Positions 10,896 through 20,852 of a stretch of DNA of 64,000 nucleotides are shown piece after piece; position 1 is the first letter of the stretch, and each line of letters starts with the position of its first letter. The notes below the pieces were generated by a model. It had not been told where the DNA came from, searched no databases, and was given only the letters and a program-made list of their open reading frames with translations. Source of the stretch: Macrocybe gigantea (lineage: Eukaryota > Basidiomycota > Agaricomycetes > Agaricales > Callistosporiaceae); NCBI GenBank assembly GCA_011319805.1, contig SJRY01000255.1, positions 434,001 to 498,000 on the forward strand, read 5' to 3'. A program made the position numbers and the translations under genes.

Positions 10896-13800
10896 ATGTC
10901 GTCTACGGTCGAGGCTTTCGATATCAATAGCGTGCAGCGTTCACCAGAAAATGCCGTAGAGATGCCTCGCTCCCGCCGCGTGGGGATGGCGAGCCCACCG
11001 TCCGGGTTCAAGCTCGAAGGCTTGAATTACGAGACGTTCCCATCTCCTCCCGCATCTCCCACATTACCCTCATCCCCACCGCTGCCGGTTCGCTCTCCGC
11101 TTCGACCTCCAGCACGATCGATCAGCGGTGCTTCCACTGAGACCGGCACAACTGTCACAAATACAAACGTGAAGTCTCAAGGGTCTTTGAGACCCGCAAC
11201 TCCTCCTCCACTGGAAATCGACGACATTGCCGCCATCGTCGACGCCGCGATGCCGCAGACGTTCCAGATGCATCATCGCAATTTTGCTCCCCTCGGCGGC
11301 ATGTCCGTAGATACTCATGCCGAGGTTCCTATTCTCTCAAAGGCGCTGCCACTCCCGCCCGATTCGCCCCTAAGCGTCACTCTGGAAGACGAAACCACCA
11401 ACTCCTCGTCTTCCTCCGTCATGCAACATCCTCCCGTGTCTAAACGATACCATGCTCTACACGAACTGCTTTCGTCCGAACGTGCATATGCGTCCGATTT
11501 AGCGCTAGTCCGCGATGTTCACGTCCCTCTTGCGTTAGGTATGCCTGTCATTCGCGCTTCGTACCTTTCAATGACCTTGCTCACCCCTATCATCATCAAG
11601 GCCAACCCGTGTCTCTGAGCTCGGTCATGTCCTCCGCTACATCATCACCATCGTCATCGCGATCCGTCTCGACCATATCCGAAGGCTTGGATCCATCGCT
11701 CGGACCGCCCATGACAATCGAAGACACGCGTGCCATTTTCAGCAACATCGCGGAACTCGCTACTTTCTCTGATCATTCTGTATAGCTCTCGAGGAAGCCT
11801 TAGGATCTGTGTTGGAAGGTGGAGAAGGCGAAGATCACGTTGGAGCTCTCTTCCTTGCAATTGTGGGACCAGCCTTTCGTTTTTCATCTTGGTGCACACT
11901 TTGACCTTGTATTCGAAACACAGATACCTGAAATGGAACGACCTTACAAGCATTACATTACTCGACATCCCGGAGCACTCACACATCTTCAATCTCTGCC
12001 ACAGACACCCGTTTTAGTTGCATACCTCGCGCACACGCAAAACATCGCCTCTTCTCTCTCGCACGCATGGGATCTCGCTTCTCTCCTAATCAAGCCTGTC
12101 CAGCGACTCCTCAAGTACCCCTTGTTGCTTTCTGCCATCATCGATGAGACCCCCGACTCGCACAGCGACAGGGAAAACCTGAAGTTGGCACGAACAAAGC
12201 TGGAGGAAGTGGCACGGAACGTGAATGAAGGCAGGCGGAGGGCGGAAGTGGTAAAGGAGGTGCTGACAACTAAGAAAAAGGTTCTCAACGTCGGTGTCAC
12301 GACCTCGGTGACGCGGATCAAGTCCTTGCGCCACAATAGCAAACCGTCCATCTCCGCGGAACCTAACGAGGAGGCTGCTCGGGTGGCAAGGATGCAAGCG
12401 GAACTCAAGAAAATTAATCTTTTCGCGACGCGATTTGCCAAGAACATACTCGACTGGGCCAAGGACATGAGCAAGGTGGTCCTTGCGCTGCGGGCCTGGG
12501 CGATCAACTTTGGAAAGGTCATAGGCCTCTCCGATGAACAGGGCAGCGAGGCGTTTGATGCCTTCCATTCCGTGATCGAGGATTGCCTTTTGCCGTTGAC
12601 CCGCAAGCTGGAAACAGACCTCAACGAAAAAGTGCTGAAGAACATGGCGTACCTTCTTTCCTCCATGACGGAACCCCTGAAGCTCCTCGCTTCCATGGAC
12701 GAACAAGAGCCTCTGCATTTACATCTGCTGACGATGAACGTGTCCGCCAAGAACAGGCCACCAGCGTCTCTGCTCGCGGCGTCACGAATTACGTCGCCCT
12801 CCGAGGTCAGCTGGCCGCTGAGCTTCCTCAGTATTTGGCGCTCTTCCACAAAGGTCTTGCGGTCTTGACTCGGCGGCTCGCGCAGGTCCAGGCCGAGTTC
12901 TGGCGGGACATTCGTGATCGCTGGGCAGAGCTCTGGGATATGCTTCGGGTAGAAGGCGAGATGAACGCAGGCCATGAGGAGACCGTGTCTGTTTGGAAAT
13001 CTCGCTTCTGCGACGTGGAGGAACTCGTCTCGTCGCTGAGCATCGTCCAGCAAAGAAGATTTCTACCAGAGCTGAGATCCGCCGCCACTTCCAACATCCT
13101 CGCCAGCCTCGACCCATACCACGCCCCGGGAAGGAAGACGGGAGGCACAAACGCGTCGAGTGGATTGCTGCCCCTGGAAATGCCCATCGCGGTGTCGAAC
13201 CCCTTGCCGCTGGCGCGCTCACCGAAGACGAGGTCACGGGGTGCGAGTGATGCTTCCAATCATGCATCCAAGAAGAACCTTGGACGTAAGCCGTCCAACG
13301 AGGCGATGGTGTCTCCATCTAAATCGGCCGGCGTCAGGCTACACAGGAAGAAAGGCGAAGACTCGGCTGATGCTACGCCACCGCATCCCCATCCAGGCGC
13401 TATCCCCCGTACGAAGAGCATGCCGCTGCGGCGGAGCGCCCGGACTCACACAGAACATCGTCCTCATCCAAGACGCTCGTTGGCGACGCCGACAATGGTG
13501 TGTACGTTCAAGAGCCGTATGAGGAGGCTGCAGCGGACCGCGGTCGCGATGCGCGGAAACCCAGCTTGAGGCGCAAGCTTACAGATTCCATCCGCCCGTC
13601 GAACCGCGGCCGGTCTTCGTCCAAGTCAAAAAGCGCCTCGTACGACGATTACGATCCAACGGCTGCCGCCCTCACCGCCAGCTGTGCCTCCGGTTCCTGC
13701 GCAGTCAGCGTCGCAACGAGACAGCTGGGTCACGAAAAGGGCAAAGTATGTCTGCCAGGTCATATATGCCTGTCAGCCTCCTGCGGCTGTGTCGTATTTC

Positions 13801-13998
13801 AGCTTCCCGTTCTTTACACTTGTTGAAGGAGATCTATACGAAGTCTTACAAGAGGCGGGACATCCTAGCATTCACCCGAAGCTCCCCCTGTATGTCGACG
13901 ACGGTGAAGATTGTTTGCTCCTGTGTAGAGACCAGGATGGAGATGTGGGTTGGGCGCTTGCGAGCTTCCTCACACCATTGAACCTCACGGTGGAATGA
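10896..13998 (+). CDS. Rho guanine-nucleotide exchange factor with DH, BAR and SH3 domains (Tuba/DNMBP-like)
   Basis: A large signalling protein expected to activate a Rho/Cdc42-type GTPase at curved membranes. A Pro/Ser-rich N-terminus leads into a Dbl-homology domain (YHALHELLSSERAYASDL, about 11450; RPYKHYITRHPGALTHL; LIKPVQRLLKYPLLL, about 12095). A BAR-like helical region follows (FATRFAKNILDWAKDMSKVV, then RPPASLLAASR-NYVALRGQL). After a basic, Ser-rich linker comes a C-terminal SH3-like domain (EGDLYEVLQEAGHPSIHPKL, ending at 13998). Introns are inferred at 11539-11600 and about 11863-11930. The frame breaks four times: TT at 11776, AA at 12787, the C run at 13404-13408, and a two-base-type shift near 13655. 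Restoring a base at the first three recovers continuous conserved sequence. Confidence 0.82.
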
Positions 13999-14295
13999 TC
14001 CTTGTCTGTTTTCCCCCTCAATTTCTGATATCGTTTTGCTCTCGATTACTATTCTCTGCTTCAGCTGTTGTTATCTTGGTTCTCTGCATTTAATCAGGAT
14101 GGACTCGCAATTTTTTCATGCCTATGCAATTTCCCTTTTCATCCCATCCAAAGATATGTATGTATTTTAGACACGTTTTTGTACTCCCTTCTCTCTTGCT
14201 CTATAACAGATCGTTCGTGAATCGTGTATGTATCCACAGGCGAAAATATAATGAAGAGAATGACGGAATCCTTGCTGCAAACGTTCGTTGTTTCC

Positions 14296-17069
14296 TTAAT
14301 GGTGGTTATGAATCTCCTCGGGCGTGGGTGGCTCATGTGTGCGTGCATCGACCTTCTCCCCTTCGGCATTCAGTGGCCAAAACGTGTTTCTGAAAAGATT
14401 GTTTGGATCATAGAACTGCTTGATCTCCTTCAGACGATCCCAATTTCTGCCGAAGCAAGCCGTAGTGCGCTCTGGCGCCTCGTGACGTCCGAGGAACTGT
14501 GGCACACCCAAAAGTCTGGTCATTCATTAGAATATCCGGAAAGCGGGATTACTTACGCAAGGATATGGTCCACCCTGATGAACTGGTTTCAGTGTACCCG
14601 CAATCCACTGGGTGTGTAGCCAATCTATATTAGCAGTATGCGTGACGCTTTGTCCTGACGGGCAAGCGCACCTCCTCGGCAGAGTCTACACAGCGGTCAT
14701 CATCCACGTCCATTTCCCACTGATGCAACGCCGCGATTGTGAAAACCGCTTCTCTCTGCGACTTGGGGAGGCAATTGTCCTCGAAGTCGGCGATTGCGCC
14801 GCCTGCGAGTTCAAATAACCAGGCTTGGAAGCATTGTCGTAAGCTATTCTATCCTACTCTTACAAGATTTAAGGCGAAAACTTACTGCAACCGACTGGAG
14901 TGTCAGCGAATTGAAGCACTGTCTCGTTGATGATATCGTCCGGAAGAGAAGTTATAGCGCCGAGCGAATGAACCATTGTCTGCCAGCTACCTCACGAGTG
15001 CATACGGAGCGCAAATCCAGTTGAACCAGAACTGACCTTTTCCCCTCAACACCTGAGCCACGCTATCTTGCTGGTGCAAGAAGCTCTTTTCATCGACTTC
15101 GTTCAAGAGACAACGCTCACCGTCCCAAGAAGAGATGGCTGCAAGGTACTCTTGACCCTTTTCTCTAGGGCCAACATAGCACATCTGCACGACGACGAGG
15201 GAGTCTTTGCCCGCCGGGCCGGCTGTAAGGAGAACGTTAGCGTAAAGTTCTCTAGGAGCGCCCTTGATGCAGTCGCGGAAGTGTTTGATGAGCGAAGGTG
15301 CTGTCGCCCTGTTGAATCGACTGCAGGCGAGAGTAATGAGGTAATATGTATTTAACGTCACTAGCTGACAAAAAATAGCGGATGGAGAGCACGTACTAGA
15401 TGAGATTCCCAGCGAAGACCACTGGGACAGGGAAAGCCCGTGCTTTGTAGCGAGTGGCAATACCAAGTGTGGGACCTGCTCCTCGAACAGCCCAGAAAAG
15501 ATCTTGTGAAATGGAAATGGTTAAATAACAAGAAGGAAAAGGCCAAACCTCCATACCAGGATATTCATTTTCGTTAACGATGACGATACGGCCGTCTGCT
15601 AGGACCATCTCCACCTCCACGAGGTTGTCGATGCTCAGCCCATGAAGGCGGCTCAAGAAACCGAATCCTCCAAGAATCATGATGGATGAACCGACGGGAT
15701 GCGCGGCGCTGATCATGAATCGAAATCTTAGCACTTATTAAAGAAGAAACCAATCACGAACACTCACAAAGGCACATGGTATGGAATTCCCTCTCCCCCA
15801 GCACCAGCAGGGTACAGCGCCTCAAGCTTGTTCCTTGCAGTGAAGGTGTCGATCTCCTTCTGCCTCATACCCGCTCCAAAGGTGACGAATGCATGCGGGT
15901 GGATCGGCACAGCTTGCGTCTGCAGGTGCATGTGCTGAGCGGGGGGAGGCGCCCATTCGGCAGGAACGAGCTGCCATTCGCACCCCATGGCGTGCTCTGC
16001 GGATGTGCGTGGTAGATCGACTGCACGACAAGCGGTGTCGGGATGGGCGGAAAGTTAGAGGACGAGTTGAGGTATCCGAAGGGGTCAGCGCCGCGGGCAT
16101 GTGCGCCGGATGTACGAGAGAAGGAGGGACCTATAGCAGGGGGAGGTGCAGTGGTCGTCACGGCCAATGGGACGGCGGCTGTACTGCATGAAAACCATTG
16201 TTGGCATTGTCATTAGCGTCCACGTCTCTGGCGGCAGAGCCTGTATCATATCCAGAGAAAGCAGGAGTGGGGTTCGCTTCTGCTGCTACACTTGTGGGTA
16301 CTGTAGCAAGACGCTCTTGAGTGACGACAGCAGCCCTAGTTCCCGCTTCGTCAAGACGCCTTCGAATGCTGGCCGAGCGTGTGGTCTCGGCCTGCAAGTC
16401 GAGCGCCGCGGGCCCACGCAAGAAGCTCGCCACGGCATGCGAAGCGGCATCATAGTTCCTCAGCTCAGCGTCCTCCTCCCTCCTTCTTTTTCCAGTGATA
16501 AAGATGGCAGGAGAAGCGGCAGAAGCGGGGGCATGTGCGACGGAGGAGCCGACGGCTTTTTTGCCCTTGCTGTTCACGGGGGCGCTGTCCTTGAGGGACG
16601 TGTACGATCCATCGGGGTGCGGGGCTTCGATGTCGATTTCGATAATCCTGCTCAGATCGACAATGATATCCCCATTTATTGCCCATCCGGCCGTGCCGTA
16701 CCCTCCGGCTTTTACGGATGGGAAGAGGGAGTACTTCGCGCAGAACAGAACAACTCTACGAGCACAAAAGAAAAAGAAGAGACCAATGTACGGAATTGAA
16801 GAGAGTAAAGCATTCAAACAAAGAGACACTAACTTGCTGACGTCCTCAGCGTCAAGCGGGCAGACGACGGCCTTGGCGGTGCAAACGACGTTGCCGTTGA
16901 AAATGGTCGAATAGTCGTCAAAGCTGCGAACATGATAAGGGTCAGAAAACTATGATCATCGCGCAGGATATCCGGGAAGAGATTACCTTGCGTCCTCCCG
17001 AACATACACGGGGCCTCTGCAGGCAGCGGAGAGTTCCTGATACAATGGAACGGGCAAAGGCGAAGACAT
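14296..17069 (-). CDS. FAD-linked oxidoreductase (FAD_binding_4 / BBE family)
   Basis: A flavin-dependent oxidase-type enzyme, about 690 residues in many exons. The start is ATG 17069 (MSSPLPVPLYQELSAACRG). The FAD pyrophosphate region reads SVKAGGYGTAGWAINGDIIV (about 16700). A long low-complexity insertion follows that carries a basic patch (GKRRREED). The fold resumes with HAFVTFGAG, GGFGFLSRLHGLSIDNLVEV, EMVLADGRIVIVNE and DLFWAVRGAGPTLGIATR. The C-terminus has the BBE signature FYDPNNLFRNTFWPL and stops at 14296. The open frame shifts near the GG at 15989-15990. One extra base there joins HPQSTP to MGCEWQLVPAEW. Substrate is unknown. A distinct relative is cut by the left window edge. 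Confidence 0.82.
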
Positions 17070-18684
17070 TGTAAATTTATCGAATCAGGTGAACGAATTG
17101 GGGGTTCAAAGAGTCATCTCTTGCGATGATTCTTGATCTTAAGTATCTACGCCTTCAGAAGAAGCATGCAAGGGGTAAAGGTCACCGCTCAGGTTCGAGA
17201 AGGAACATGGGGACACTTTTTTAACTTGTCAAAACCAGCGACGCCGCTAATTGGACCAACAATGATAAATATGTCAGGGCAAGTTCAGGGCTGCGACTGT
17301 CCGATGCTCGCCTCATTCGTTTATTGGAAAGTCGCAAGCTGACAGAATGGAGTCGGGCACTCTCCTGGTCCGTTATCTGATACCATGCGTTTTGTTCGCC
17401 TACAACATATTGATGTTCATATTTCTGCCTCGACTGCACCCCTTGTACGACTATTCTGCACATTATTATCCTTGACTCTGGCCGGCCAAGGAGCTCGCGG
17501 CGAGGGCTCGAGAAGCGCTCATGTAGTGAGCCAGTTATGAAGTGCCGTAAAGCGAACTTGGCCTTCCAGTCAAATCTGGGGTGATTCCGTCCTCAGATTT
17601 CCTGAAGGAAGAAAGGAAGCCACATTGTCTTGATACCCAGGCATGCAAATGTCACAGTCGGCGGAGAATCGCGAGGGTATGCAAGGCTGATGCAAGGCAG
17701 CGGTGAGGATGGGGAAACCCGCTGTGCACGATAGAAGGTGTGATCTATCTGCTTTAGGCGTCATGGCGTGCCCTGCTCTTGTTTATTGCTGGACTGCCTA
17801 TGTACTCCCTACGCCAAGAAGAACACAAGATAACTACGGCTGTCTTCACTTTCTTGAAGAGTTATCCACGGCCGGTAGCGAACTGGGGAAAGAAGACTGT
17901 CAGCTTCATTACCGTCGCACTAGTCTGACACGTGCTCAGAAAGAGAGTTGAGAGCTTAAGGATAACCTGCGTCGGTTACATTTCATGGCTACAAGGCGGA
18001 ATTTGTGTGAAAGTTCATAGAGATGAAAATCCCAATCTGGAAACTCGAACCGGGATGTCCATTTGAAGAAGTCACGCACAGAAAAAGACTGAAGCAAGGC
18101 GAAGATATAGCGACCGAACACTAGAAGTTTTTTTGTTCTGTTTTCATGGCTGGTCTCTCATTTCAGTCTATTGCGGTGGAACTGAGGGGATGTACCGCAC
18201 GTAATGGTTGATTCGAAAAGACCATTTGGGCAAGCCTTGAGGATTTACCCGATCAGACGTTCTTGGGCCTTGACACATCGTGTTGTCAGTATTAACATCG
18301 CCAGTGATCGCCATCAAACCTTACAGCATTTCCAGTTATATGCGCGGGCCTAATCCGACCCCGTCGCTGGATGATGGTGGCAAGTAGAGAAGAGCAGGAC
18401 CAAGCTGATGACGTCAGTATGTGGCTCGGAAGGTAAAGGTAAGCAGAAACACGCCGACGCCGGGTCCGCCCCCAAACCAAGGAGGACTGCGTACTCGCTC
18501 CTTGCACCACAGCGGAGAGCATAGAAGCAAAGCGACGATAGCCCACATCAGTCAATTTAATGATTCCGACTGTCCTTCCGCTGCAACTCACGGTCCGGTT
18601 ATCCCGGCCCGTCCGCGCCGTACTTTCTCTATATAACCACGCGGATCATGTCACCGCTGCTTTATATCACTTGAACCCACGAAA
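17070..18684. other. long intergenic region, no gene seen
   Basis: About 1.6 kb between two divergent genes. I find no conserved motif in any frame. It must contain the promoter of the minus-strand oxidoreductase and that of the aldo-keto reductase. Confidence 0.5.
18630..18636 (+). promoter_or_regulatory. TATA box of the aldo-keto reductase gene
   Basis: TATATAA, 48 nt upstream of the ATG at 18685, is preceded by a CT-rich tract. Position and sequence are typical for a regulated fungal promoter. Confidence 0.6.
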
Positions 18685-20017
18685 ATGTCCTTCAAGAACG
18701 ACATCCTGCTCTCCAACGGCGCCAAGATCCCTCAGATTGGCTACGGCACCTGGCTTGCACCCCCGAAGGAGGTCGAACGCGGGGTGAGCAGACCTAGATA
18801 TCTCGATGCATTACAATCGCGTGGCTTATCAGTTAAACCAGGTAGAATGGGCTGTCAGGGCAGGCTATCGCCATCTCGACTTTGCTATGGTCTATCAGAA
18901 CCAGGAGGAGGTTGGTGCTGCGCTCAAGAAAGTAATTCCATCGGTCGTCAAGCGTGAGGAACTGTTCATCACGTCCAAGCTCTGGAATACATCCCACAAG
19001 CCTGAGCTCGTTGAGAAAGAGCTCGATGAGACCTTGCGTCAGCTGGGACTCGATTATCTTGACCTGTACCGTGAGTTTGAAGGTTCACATAATCGGTGAT
19101 ATTGAGCTCGATCGGGTAACATTTCAGTCGTGCACTGGCCGGTGGTCTTCCCTTCTGGTGGGGAGCTCGAGCCGCTCCACCCAACGAAAGACAATTTCCT
19201 TCATATCGACGAAAACCCTCCAAGCCTCGTCGACACCTGGAAGGCCATGATTGCACTTCCAAAGTCGAAGGTATGACATAACGCCTCAATCTGCCTTTCA
19301 TCTTGATGAAACATTCAAAAATAAAGGTCAGAGCGATCGGCGTCTCCAACTTCACCATTGAATACATCCAAGGCATCATCGATGCCACTGGTGTCATTCC
19401 AGTGGGTCCGGGCCCCAGCATCTTCCGTCTGCGGAACTTGACATACATCGTCAGGTTGTCAACCAAGTCGAAGCGCATCCGCTTCTGCCCCAAGACGATC
19501 TTGTCGCATTCTGTAAGGAGAAGAACATCCACATCACTGCATACAGTCCCCTAGGAAACAATGGTGAAGTCGGCGATGGTTCTTCGGTGTTCCAGAGGAA
19601 AAGCTGATGAGACCCCGTGAATGGGCACAGTGATCGGAAGACCTCTGCTGGTTGAACATCCGGTCGTCCAAGAGGTGGCTAGCCGGATCGGTGCCACACC
19701 TGCGCAGGTCCTCATTGCATGGGGGGCATATAGAGGCTACTCGGTCATTCCCAAGAGTGTCAAACAGGAACGTGTCGTGTCCAACTTCCAGCAGGTCGAG
19801 CTCAGCAAAGAGGACTATGAGAAGATTAGCTCCGTCGGGCACAACAATCGCACGAGGTGCGTCCTTTTTTCTCTGTGCCGGTCTTTTTCACTGCAGGGAA
19901 CTGACGATGCTAAATAGATACAACTGCCCATACGCATACAAGATTGGGCGATGGGACGTCAACATTTTCAATGAGGAGGCGGAGAAGTCGGCTTCGCTCA
20001 AGGTGAAGATTCGATGA
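18685..20017 (+). CDS. aldo-keto reductase
   Basis: A cytosolic NADPH-dependent reductase of the AKR superfamily reducing aldehydes or ketones. The start is ATG 18685 ([20 protein letters not shown]). The family landmarks are [14 protein letters not shown] (catalytic Asp and Tyr, about 18865), [14 protein letters not shown] (catalytic Lys), [16 protein letters not shown] (catalytic His, after an intron), [36 protein letters not shown] and [14 protein letters not shown] (cofactor binding). The end is ASLKVKIR at 20017. Introns are inferred at 18784-18840, about 19073-19129, about 19271-19326, 19401-19452, about 19561-19630 and about 19858-19918. Every exon joins in phase, so this gene is a useful intact control against its broken neighbours. 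Confidence 0.92.
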
Positions 20018-20168
20018 AGCCACTCCACAAGTGCATTTTGCATTTTTTATATCTTAGTTATAAGAAACGGGTTAAAATAAAATAAGCAATGTAACAATAC
20101 AGCTTTCGTTGCAATCAAAACGACGTATGCTAGTTCCTCCAACTGAGGTGTGACGACGCCCAAGGCCA

Positions 20169-20418
20169 TCAAAGCGTGACATGGTCCGTGCGCCAACCTT
20201 CAGGTATATAAGCAAGCCATCGCCCACCTAGACACCTCATACTTACCTTGATGGCACAGGCCCCTTCATCTACCTGGGTTTGTGGGCCGTGGAGGTTCTC
20301 CATAGCACGGCGACCCTGTCCCCAGAGGGCGTCCGCGGTTTGTATGGGCTTCGGCTCATGCACCGTCTCAATATTTTCCTGTCCTGCTTTGGCCACTCTG
20401 GCTGGGCGGGCCATTTTT
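20169..20418 (-). other. weak short open frame with a consensus splice donor
   Basis: An ATG near 20412 begins a frame on the minus strand of about 58 residues (MARPARVAKAGQENIETVHE onward, then AMENLHGPQTQ) that runs into a perfect GTAAGT donor near 20246. No partner exon or homologous domain was recognised. It may be a real short gene or chance. Confidence 0.2.
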
Positions 20419-20474
20419 TTTTTTATGACCAAAAATGGTCCTAACCCTAACCCTAATCCATATTCCAAATATGG
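20411..20474. repeat. interstitial telomere-like repeats between two short hairpins
   Basis: The core CCTAACCCTAACCCTAAT (about 20440-20457) is close to three units of the TTAGGG-type telomere repeat. On its left, CCATTTTT (20411-20418) and AAAAATGG (20431-20438) are an 8-bp inverted repeat around a T tract. On its right, CCATATT-CCA-AATATGG (20458-20474) is a perfect 7-bp hairpin with a 3-nt loop. It lies in the 3' flank of the aldo-keto reductase gene. Confidence 0.6.
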
Positions 20475-20852
20475 AAGCAAGTATTGTGAATTTTATGGCT
20501 ACTTTTCGGCAAGCACACAAGGCAGCAGATGAATGGATGCACATTTTTATTTCTGGGCAGGGGAATCAAGTGTTAGCATGGGTATGAACTATATGTAAAA
20601 GTATATCTGTATATATATAGTTATATATGTCGAGTGAGCACGAGATGAGGTGGAGGTTAGATGAAACAAGGCGAGCCAACGGAGACCTGAAGACAATACA
20701 AAGCTAATGACAACGACAGCGAGCAGGCCGATGAGAGAAGAATCAGAGAATAGATGAATAAGGACATGACATTCGTTCTGGGTGCTTTTGTTTATTTTTC
20801 CCTTGTACTTCACGATGATCTTGATGAACGCACGTTCCGAGAGTCCAGGAAA
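20475..20852. other. intergenic, AT-rich
   Basis: Holds an AT-rich tract with TATATATAG near 20610. No coding feature recognised. Confidence 0.4.

Noticed and set aside
11989..13053. Minus-strand open frame of 354 residues
   Set aside because: Antisense to the Rho-GEF DH-BAR region, which has clear conserved motifs; the mirror frame has none.
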